9,808 nucleotides of DNA from JAAYBT01 sp964404395 (lineage in GTDB: Bacteria > Bacillota > Clostridia > Acetivibrionales > DTU013), in assembly GCA_964404395.1 (NCBI GenBank), contig CAYOKA010000080.1, forward strand, positions 1 through 9,808, read 5' to 3'. The first letter of the stretch is position 1. Each line of letters begins with the position of its first letter. Shown here in pieces: positions 4,858 through 9,808 of the stretch. Under the pieces are notes generated by a model, which saw only the letters and a list, made by a program, of their open reading frames with translations, was not told the origin of the DNA and ran no database searches. A program made the position numbers and the translations under genes.

Positions 4858-4886
4858 ATTCTACTAGAATTGTTGTATAATTGCAA
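4858..4886 (-). promoter_or_regulatory. Promoter for tRNA-Leu
   Basis: On the minus strand TTGCAA (4886-4881) and TAGAAT (4863-4858) are separated by 17 bp, a good housekeeping sigma-factor match. The -10 lies about 20 bp upstream of the mature tRNA 5' end. It interleaves with the putative murD -10 on the other strand. Confidence 0.6.
4876..4881 (+). promoter_or_regulatory. Putative -10 element for murD
   Basis: TATAAT is a perfect -10 hexamer 47 bp upstream of the murD TTG start. The corresponding -35 (around TATTAA, 17 bp upstream) is poor. The element sits inside the divergent tRNA promoter, so the two may compete. Confidence 0.45.
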
Positions 4887-4928
4887 GTGGAAATAATAAA
4901 TTTGTTCGCATTGGTGGAGGGAAATAAG

Positions 4929-6383
4929 TTGAACGAAAAGCTGGAGCAGTTTAAAAAGGACATTGTAACTAAGAAGGTTGCGGTCTTAGGTATTGGCATA
5001 AGCAATACGCCCCTTATAAGATACCTCGGAAAAATGGGAGTTCAGATAACAGCCTTCGACAGAGCGGATGAAAGCGAATTAAGACCGACCATGGAGGTGC
5101 TGAAGGGACTAGATATCCAATATAGTCTGGGACCTGATTATCTGGATGGTCTTCATGGTTTTGATGTGATTTTTAAGACGCCAAAGATAAGGTTTGACAT
5201 ACCGCAGCTGTTGAGAGAAGCAGAGGCCGGCGTTGAGATTACATCAGAAATGGAAGTGTTCTGTAAGCTTTGTCCCGCAAGAATATTTGCCGTAACAGGC
5301 AGCGACGGCAAGACTACAACGACTACACTGATTTATAAAATTTTGACTCGTCACGGATACAAATGCTGGCTGGGCGGTAATATCGGCACGCCTCTTCTGG
5401 ATAGAATAGATGAAATTGAAGAAGAAGACATGGTGGTCCTTGAGTTAAGCAGTTTTCAGCTCCATACTATGCGTAACAGAACCCACACTGCAGTGGTGAC
5501 AAATTTATCTCCAAACCATCTGGATGTTCATACGTCCATGCAGGAATACTCAGATGCAAAAAAGAACATTTTCCTGTACCAAAGTGAATTTGATACACTG
5601 GTAGCAAATTATGACAATACCATAACCCGGAAATATACGGAGGAAGGCCCCGGAAAGGTGATTCTCTTCAGCAGAAAGGAGAGGCTTGATGAAGGGGTGA
5701 TTCTTTCAGGTAACAGAATTATTTACCGCACCGGTAATAAGGAACAGCATATAATCGATACAGAAGACATACTCATTCCCGGCCTACATAATGCAGAAAA
5801 CTATATGGCAGCTATCGGCGCAACGATTGATTTTGTTGAACCTCGTGATATAAAGACAGTGGCCACCACGTTCAGGGGAGTTGAGCACAGAAATGAACAT
5901 GTCAGGGACTTGAAGGGAGTAAGCTTCTATAATGATTCCATCGGGACAAGCCCTACCCGGACAATCGCCAGTCTCAATGCTTTTAAGAAGCCTGTTATAT
6001 TGATTACCGGCGGTTATGACAAGAAAATTCCCTATGATGTTTTGGGCAAAACGCTGGTTGATAAGGTCAAATGTCTTGTACTGTTGGGGCAGACGGCAGG
6101 AAAGATAGAGAAAGCCCTGCAGGATGAAATTGCAATGACTGGCAGGGGAGTAGATATTCCTGTAATACATTGTACATCTATGGAAGGTGCCGTTAAAAGT
6201 GCTTATGAGTACGCATTGAAGGACACAACTAAGAGCACTGCAATAGACGCATCCCATAACTCGCACCATGACCTACCCGTGAATGATATCGTGCTACTGT
6301 CTCCTGCCAGTGCCAGCTTTGACATGTATAGAAGTTTTGAGGAGAGAGGACAGGAGTTTAAAAAGATAGTGAATAGCTTATAG
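4929..6383 (+). CDS. murD: UDP-N-acetylmuramoyl-L-alanine--glutamate ligase (MurD family)
   Basis: This cytoplasmic Mur ligase adds glutamate to UDP-MurNAc-L-Ala with ATP in peptidoglycan precursor synthesis. The product has 484 residues. TTG 4929 is chosen because GGTGGAGGG (4913-4921) is seven bases upstream; longer starts reach into the promoter. The N-terminal Rossmann-like domain has VAVLGIGISNTPLIRYL (about 17-33). The ATP-binding P-loop is TGSDGKTTT (123-131). LELSSFQL, NLSPNHLDVH, FRGVEHRNE and the C-terminal-domain ITGGYDKK and LLSPASASFDMYRSFEERG follow. Three oddities stand out: YNDSIGTSPTRT (from residue 334) where classical MurD has YNDSKATN; FKTPKI where classical MurD has a SPGI-type motif; and a His/Asn-rich insertion (IDASHNSHHDLPV) before LLSPASASF. 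It stands alone, outside a visible dcw cluster, and is followed 57 bp later by the beta-CASP gene. D-glutamate is the default substrate, but the variant motifs leave some room for doubt. Confidence 0.93.
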   Translation: MNEKLEQFKKDIVTKKVAVLGIGISNTPLIRYLGKMGVQITAFDRADESELRPTMEVLKGLDIQYSLGPDYLDGLHGFDVIFKTPKIRFDIPQLLREAEAGVEITSEMEVFCKLCPARIFAVTGSDGKTTTTTLIYKILTRHGYKCWLGGNIGTPLLDRIDEIEEEDMVVLELSSFQLHTMRNRTHTAVVTNLSPNHLDVHTSMQEYSDAKKNIFLYQSEFDTLVANYDNTITRKYTEEGPGKVILFSRKERLDEGVILSGNRIIYRTGNKEQHIIDTEDILIPGLHNAENYMAAIGATIDFVEPRDIKTVATTFRGVEHRNEHVRDLKGVSFYNDSIGTSPTRTIASLNAFKKPVILITGGYDKKIPYDVLGKTLVDKVKCLVLLGQTAGKIEKALQDEIAMTGRGVDIPVIHCTSMEGAVKSAYEYALKDTTKSTAIDASHNSHHDLPVNDIVLLSPASASFDMYRSFEERGQEFKKIVNSL

Positions 6384-6440
6384 GATGTGCTAAAATAATA
6401 TATAGATATGCAATTAAATATTTATCATATGGGGGTTACA

Positions 6441-8084
6441 ATGAAGATTTCATTTTTAGGTGCAACAAAGACTGTTACAGGATCATGCTTTTATATTGAA
6501 ACGGATCGTTACAGGTTTATTGTTGATTGCGGCTTGTTCCAGGGAGGTAAGGAACAGGAGGCTCTCAATGATGAACCTTTTCCATTTAGTCCGGGAGAAT
6601 TAGATTTTGTGCTATTATCTCATGCGCACATCGACCATAGCGGCCGTATTCCAAAACTCTATGTTGACGGATTTAAAGGTAGAGTATATGCAACAAAGGC
6701 TACAACTGAGCTGGCTGCCATAATGCTGCCGGATAGCGGGCATATACAGGAATTTGAAAATGAATGGATCAATAGAAAGCGTGAAAGAGCCGGTTTACCT
6801 CCAGTAAAGCCGATATATACACAGCAGGATGCGGTTAATTGCATCGAACATTTCGAAGGCGTTCGTTATTTTGAAGAGCTACAGATAAATGATCAGGTTA
6901 GGGTCCGTTTCAACGATGCAGGGCATATTCTTGGCTCATCCATTATTGAGCTTTGGGTAAAAGAAGGCAATGAAGAGGTTAAGGTAGTGTTTACCGGGGA
7001 TCTGGGGAATAATGACATGCCTATATTGAGAGATCCCAGCATTATTGAAAGTGCTGATTACCTGGTTATGGAATCCACTTATGGAAACAGAACCCACATG
7101 GATGTGGGAAATAAAGTTAAACGTTTTGTTGAGATTATTATCAGCACAATGGAAAAGGGCGGTAATATTATCATCCCATCGTTTGCGGTTGGAAGGACTC
7201 AGGAAATACTTTATGAAATTTTTAAGCACCGGGAGGAATATGGTGATAGGCTGACTCAACTACTGGAAATACCGGTTTACGTGGACAGCCCCTTAGCCAT
7301 CTCCGCAACTATGGTTTTTAGAAATAATCTGGATTGCTATGATGAAGAGGCAAGAAGCTACATAGCTAATGGAAGCAATCCCCTTGATTTCCCGGGATTA
7401 CACTTTTCAATAACCGCCGATGAATCTAAAGCACTGAATGTATCCGAGGGAAGCAAGATTATCATTTCTGCAAGCGGTATGTGTGAGGCTGGTAGAATAA
7501 AGCATCATCTTAAGCACAATTTGTGGAGGGAGGAATCCTCTGTAGTATTCGTTGGCTATCAGGCAGCCGGAACACTCGGCAGGAGACTGGTTGACGGCGC
7601 AAAGAAGGTTCGGATTTTCGGTGAGGAGATTAATGTCGATGCAAGGGTAGAAATGATCGAAGGGTTTTCCGGCCACGCTGACAGGGATGGGTTGTTAAGC
7701 TGGATAAGCAAGTTTAGTAAGAAACCTCGGAAGATATTCCTGGTACATGGTGAGGATGAGGCTATAGAATCATTTGCCGGATTTATCGGAGAAAATTTGA
7801 ATATTGAAACCTTAGCGCCCAATTATGGAGAATCCTTTATTGTGAATCAGAAGGGCGTATTTGATACAGCCGCTTGGAAAGCCGCCAGAGCTGACACTGT
7901 TGTTCCCTATGATTATAAGAGACTTCAGGTTGTCGCCATGCTTGATAAGATTAAGGACGAATTGGAGGAAGCTTCTGCCATTCTTAGGGATGATTTAAGG
8001 AAGGAAAAGAAGGATATTGAGGTTGAGGAAATGTTGAATAAACTCACTAAGTTTGAGAGAGATATTTTGGATTTGATAAGTTAA
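6441..8084 (+). CDS. Beta-CASP metallo-beta-lactamase-fold protein (CPSF/YSH1-like, probable ribonuclease)
   Basis: The product has 547 residues. ATG 6441 follows GGGGG (6431-6435) by five bases; an in-frame ATG at 6408 has no such site. The metallo-beta-lactamase domain carries HAHIDHSG (61-68), DAGHILGSS (His162) and FTGDLG (Asp187), which form the two-zinc site, with the distal His436 in LVHGEDEA. The inserted beta-CASP domain shows PSFAVGRTQE, YVDSPLA and ISASGMCEAGRIKHHL, with GFSGHAD (His412) returning to the lactamase fold. A charged helical tail of about 80 residues (KDELEEASAILRDDLRKEKK...) follows and may mediate oligomer or RNA contacts. All metal ligands are present, so it should be active, probably as a cytoplasmic RNA endo- or exonuclease. 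It probably shares a transcript with murD. No canonical RNase J domain order is seen. Confidence 0.92.
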   Translation: MKISFLGATKTVTGSCFYIETDRYRFIVDCGLFQGGKEQEALNDEPFPFSPGELDFVLLSHAHIDHSGRIPKLYVDGFKGRVYATKATTELAAIMLPDSGHIQEFENEWINRKRERAGLPPVKPIYTQQDAVNCIEHFEGVRYFEELQINDQVRVRFNDAGHILGSSIIELWVKEGNEEVKVVFTGDLGNNDMPILRDPSIIESADYLVMESTYGNRTHMDVGNKVKRFVEIIISTMEKGGNIIIPSFAVGRTQEILYEIFKHREEYGDRLTQLLEIPVYVDSPLAISATMVFRNNLDCYDEEARSYIANGSNPLDFPGLHFSITADESKALNVSEGSKIIISASGMCEAGRIKHHLKHNLWREESSVVFVGYQAAGTLGRRLVDGAKKVRIFGEEINVDARVEMIEGFSGHADRDGLLSWISKFSKKPRKIFLVHGEDEAIESFAGFIGENLNIETLAPNYGESFIVNQKGVFDTAAWKAARADTVVPYDYKRLQVVAMLDKIKDELEEASAILRDDLRKEKKDIEVEEMLNKLTKFERDILDLIS

Positions 8085-8156
8085 AACACGACTGCACCGG
8101 CGGTAACTTAGCAGTAGATAAGCAGTAATTAAGCATTATTTATAAATACTGAAGGC

Positions 8157-8186
8157 TTGATTTTTGCTCCGATTATGTAGTATACT
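8157..8186 (+). promoter_or_regulatory. Orphan sigma-A-type promoter
   Basis: TTGATT (8157-8162) and TATACT (8181-8186) are 18 bp apart. No protein gene follows on this strand before the terminator at 8234, so the promoter either drives a short RNA or is left over from a gene displaced by the IS1634 insertion. Confidence 0.5.
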
Positions 8187-8192
8187 AATTCT

Positions 8193-8279
8193 GATTTTAT
8201 ATCCTGGGTTTTGCAGCAAAGCAAGGTAAAAACAGCCCTCAACCGCTTATGTATAAACGGTTTTGGGCTTTTTGTTTTT
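8193..8279 (+). ncRNA. Candidate small RNA or leader of a lost gene
   Basis: Transcription from the 8157-8186 promoter would begin near 8193 and end at the strong terminator, giving about 85 nt. The 5' half is unstructured apart from TTTGC-A-GCAAA; the 3' half is the terminator hairpin. There is no ORF with a ribosome-binding site inside. No known RNA family is recognised, and the call rests only on the promoter-terminator arrangement. Confidence 0.3.
8234..8279 (+). terminator. Rho-independent terminator
   Basis: AGCCC-TC-AACCG (8234-8245) pairs with CGGTT-TT-GGGCT (8258-8269) with a 2x2 internal mismatch and a 12-nt loop, followed by TTTTGTTTTT. It is 150 bp after the beta-CASP stop and may end the murD operon as well as the candidate small RNA. 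Confidence 0.8.
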
Positions 8280-8300
8280 GTCATAAAGTTATGGTGAAAA

Positions 8301-8822
8301 TTAAGCTTTCTTTGTGTTACCGATAATTTTTTTGATGTCTTGCAGTGTTCTGTTTTTCAGACTAAAGTCAATGTTAAATTCCTGACCGATATCTTTAAGA
8401 GCATGGTTGTAGAAATTAAACAAATAGTAGTTTTCCTGATTGAGGCTGCATGATGCTTTCCTTAGACTCTCAAGGATGGTTGTTACCGGGTATTTGTGCT
8501 TAAGCCTGTGTTCAAGTATCCTCACAATGACAAGGGATATGAAACAGGTCAAAAAATGTGCATCTATGTGTTCCTTCAATGACAAGTATACCGGTCTACC
8601 TTCAAAATCGTTCTTTGTTATCTTAAACGATTCCTCTATCTTCCAAAGCCCTCTGTAAATGTCGATTATCTTGTCGTCGGATTCCTTGTATTCGCTGGTC
8701 ATAATAGCATAATAGCCATCATATCTTTCTTCTTGCCTGAGCTTTTCTTCGTCAAAGCTTAGAAACTGTTTTGCGCTTTCGAGCACCTCGCCTGTAGCTA
8801 CATGAAACGAAGCATAGTATTT
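8301..8822 (-). pseudogene. IS1634-family transposase, C-terminal fragment
   Basis: The minus-strand frame from about 8822 to TAA 8303-8301 encodes the last ~170 residues of an IS4/IS1634-type transposase: FHVATGEVLESAKQF, LSFDEEKLRQEERYDGYYA, then the YRGLWKIEESFKITKND motif, which carries the catalytic Glu region, and RPVYLSLKEHIDAHFLTC. Full-length members are roughly three times longer, so the N-terminal part and two catalytic Asp residues are missing. A GTG at 8786 could initiate the fragment, but homology continues upstream of it, so this is a truncated copy and not a gene start. Its 5' break at about 8800-8822 overlaps the start of the next plus-strand ORF. Confidence 0.85.
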
Positions 8823-9086
8823 GTGGTTATACGCTATGTTTTGATTTTAACTGTAGGATATCTTTTCAAATTTCTAATAATTGATAGGATAGTGCCATAT
8901 GATAACATATTCAATTATGCGTTTTTTACTTTGCTTATTTTACCGGTACCATTTTCCTTAAGCATTATTGTTGGCCGGTACTCTTCAAAAGAAAACAGCG
9001 AACTGATTAATAATACAATAGTATTGAATACGTTTGTGTGCATAATATTATATATAATATTTGTATCTATCATCGGGGTTTATTAG
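8802..9086 (+). CDS. Small hydrophobic membrane protein, possibly N-truncated
   Basis: The product has 94 residues with three predicted helices (about 5-27, 36-58 and 70-92) separated by short polar turns (DRIVPYDN, GRYSSKENSE). The family is unknown. The ATG at 8802 has no ribosome-binding site, and its first ~20 bases overlap the 5' broken end of the IS1634 transposase remnant. The true start may therefore have been lost when the IS inserted or was deleted, and the ORF may be a fragment. The stop is immediately followed by the group II intron remnant. The AT-rich composition resembles neither neighbour. Confidence 0.45.
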   Translation: MKRSIVFVVIRYVLILTVGYLFKFLIIDRIVPYDNIFNYAFFTLLILPVPFSLSIIVGRYSSKENSELINNTIVLNTFVCIILYIIFVSIIGVY

Positions 9087-9181
9087 ACCTTGGTGTATTC
9101 AAGGATTGAAGCCGTACGAACCGAGTGGTTCACGTGTGTATCTGTGAGAGGATAGGGTGAAAATCACTTTAGCTACTTGAC
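9087..9181 (+). mobile_element. 3' end of a decayed group II intron (domains V and VI)
   Basis: After a small CCTTG/CAAGG hairpin (9088-9104) comes a domain V-like stretch: GAAGCCGTAC, a GAACC-GAGT-GGTTC stem-loop, the AC bulge, then GTGTGTATCTGTGAGAGG (about 9108-9149). Bacterial introns usually have GTACGGTTC in the lower 3' strand; here it is GTGTGTATC, which weakens the lower stem and suggests decay. A domain VI-like hairpin (GGGTGA/TCACTT) and the typical terminal CTACTTGAC (9173-9181) follow. No reverse transcriptase or upstream domains are present. This is pattern recognition without a covariance search. Confidence 0.6.
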
Positions 9182-9182
9182 T

Positions 9183-9221
9183 GAGAGGTCGGCTAATCAG
9201 ACAATGATTAGCCGACCTCTC
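9183..9221. terminator. Perfect 17-bp hairpin, probable terminator
   Basis: GAGAGGTCGGCTAATCA (9183-9199), loop GACAA, and its exact complement (9205-9221). It lies 38 bp after the stop of the minus-strand M24 gene, where a terminator is expected. On the minus strand it is followed by AGTCAAGTAG from the intron remnant and not by a T-tract; on the plus strand by GATATTTGTTAG. Terminator activity is therefore uncertain on both strands. Confidence 0.55.
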
Positions 9222-9259
9222 GATATTTGTTAGTTGGTATTGAGAAATTTTACCGTATC

Positions 9260-9808
9260 TTACTTTGTAGGATAGTACTCTCCGGGCAGGCCGCATACAA
9301 TGATATCCTTAAGTGGAGCCCGGTAGAAGGGCTCGAAACCGTTTTCCGTAACAACCCCGCAGTTTTCAAGCTTAACGCCGTCTTTCATCCATTTCTTACC
9401 GTCCCAAGTCATGCAAGCAGTTTCAAGAGCAAAGGTGTAGTTTTTCTTTATAGTTCCGCCCGGGTAATTTCCAAATATTTCTCCGGAGCCGGGAATAGTA
9501 TATCCAGGGTCACCTGAACGCTGGCCGATTGGATGCCCGCCTGAGCCAAAGAAATAGCGACCGGGTTCGGGGAATTTAGGCTCGCGCCCCCATCCGCCGG
9601 GGAAGTCACCCAGCTTTAGGTACTCCTGCTGCACATCTCTTGTAGTTATACCCGGCTTTACAACACTTTGAAGTGCCATTAGAGCGTCATATGTAACAGC
9701 GTAAACCTCTTTCTGGAATTGTGTGGGTTTGTCTCCAACCAGATAAGTGCGGTATAAGTGCGGTAGAAACATGTACGGTAACCATTGTAGCTTACGCCAT
9801 TGATGTCA
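9260..9808 (-). pseudogene. M24 (creatinase/Xaa-Pro aminopeptidase-like) protein, C-terminal part, frameshifted
   Basis: The minus-strand frame 9772-9260 encodes about 170 residues of a pita-bread-fold M24 domain: YRTYLVGDKPTQFQKEVY, ALQSVVKPGITTRDVQ, GSGGHPIGQRSGDPG, FALETACMTWDG, and VKLENCGVVTENGFEPFY near the C-terminus. The upstream bases (9808-9765) continue the domain in another frame, DINGVSYNGYRTCFYRTY. An 11-bp tandem duplication at 9743-9764 separates the two; with one copy removed they join as CFYRTYLVGDKPT. The ATG at 9772 is thus internal, and the gene's 5' part lies beyond the window. The His and two Glu metal positions look kept, but the usual Asp in the GYxxD motif is Cys here, so the protein may be creatinase-like or non-peptidase. 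Tagged as pseudogene because of the frameshift. Confidence 0.78.
9743..9764. repeat. 11-bp perfect tandem duplication
   Basis: ATAAGTGCGGT occurs twice in direct succession (9743-9753 and 9754-9764). Eleven is not a multiple of three, so it shifts the reading frame of the M24 gene. It may be a true mutation, a slippage-based switch or a sequencing or assembly artefact. Confidence 0.9.

Noticed and set aside
4578..5005. Minus-strand ORFs covering tRNA-Leu (4578-4832, 4808-5005)
   Set aside because: MAELADALASGARA-type translations are the well-known false proteins made from tRNA-Leu genes. The region folds as a complete tRNA.
5784..6269. 161-residue minus-strand frame inside murD
   Set aside because: Antisense shadow of a highly conserved Mur ligase; no start signal or family.
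6936..7822. Minus-strand and alternative-frame ORFs inside the beta-CASP gene
   Set aside because: Shadows of a gene with all of its motifs in frame.
9227..9517. 96-residue plus-strand ORF opposite the M24 gene
   Set aside because: The minus-strand M24 motifs are unmistakable; the plus frame shows no domain.
1..9808. CRISPR array
   Set aside because: No set of regularly spaced direct repeats was seen on either strand. The repeats found are inverted pairs or a single 11-bp tandem duplication.

Overview
The window looks like chromosomal DNA of a low-GC Firmicute, most likely a member of the Clostridia. The reasons are AT-rich intergenic DNA, strong AGGAGG-like ribosome-binding sites, TTG starts, a clostridial-type MurD, and remnants of IS1182, IS1634 and group II intron elements. 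No species can be named from the sequence alone.

Positions 1-3706 hold a cluster of small envelope genes on the + strand: the tail of a membrane protein, two zinc-ribbon proteins (129-620 and 626-1195), a lipoprotein (1566-2096), a third zinc-ribbon membrane protein (2324-3007), a 32-residue membrane micropeptide (3030-3128) and a YcxB-like two-helix membrane protein (3131-3706). The cluster appears to contain two copies of one module, a zinc-ribbon/two-helix protein followed by a YcxB-like protein. In the first copy the YcxB-like gene is dead. Only its 3' third survives (about 1170-1560), and it is split by a 231-bp structured insert flanked by TATAA repeats that folds into a cloverleaf-like shape.

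Positions 3707-4751 hold no intact gene. An 805-bp decayed IS1182-family element (3947-4751) has 17-bp perfect terminal inverted repeats and a 4-bp TGGT target duplication. It sits exactly at the encoded ACCA 3' end of a minus-strand tRNA-Leu(CAG) gene (4752-4838). The IS end supplies a hairpin that can terminate the tRNA transcript.

Positions 4839-8084 are a housekeeping block: a divergent promoter region, murD (TTG start at 4929, peptidoglycan precursor ligase) and a beta-CASP metallo-beta-lactamase-fold protein (6441-8084, probable RNA-processing nuclease).

Positions 8085-9808 are again accessory: an orphan promoter followed about 50 bp later by a strong terminator (candidate small RNA), a truncated IS1634-family transposase, a short membrane ORF, the last ~95 nt of a group II intron next to a perfect 17-bp hairpin, and the 3' part of a minus-strand M24 (creatinase/aminopeptidase-like) gene that is frameshifted by an 11-bp tandem duplication. 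Overall the window is a stable core of murD, the beta-CASP gene and tRNA-Leu, flanked by a duplicated, decaying and transposon-scarred accessory region.
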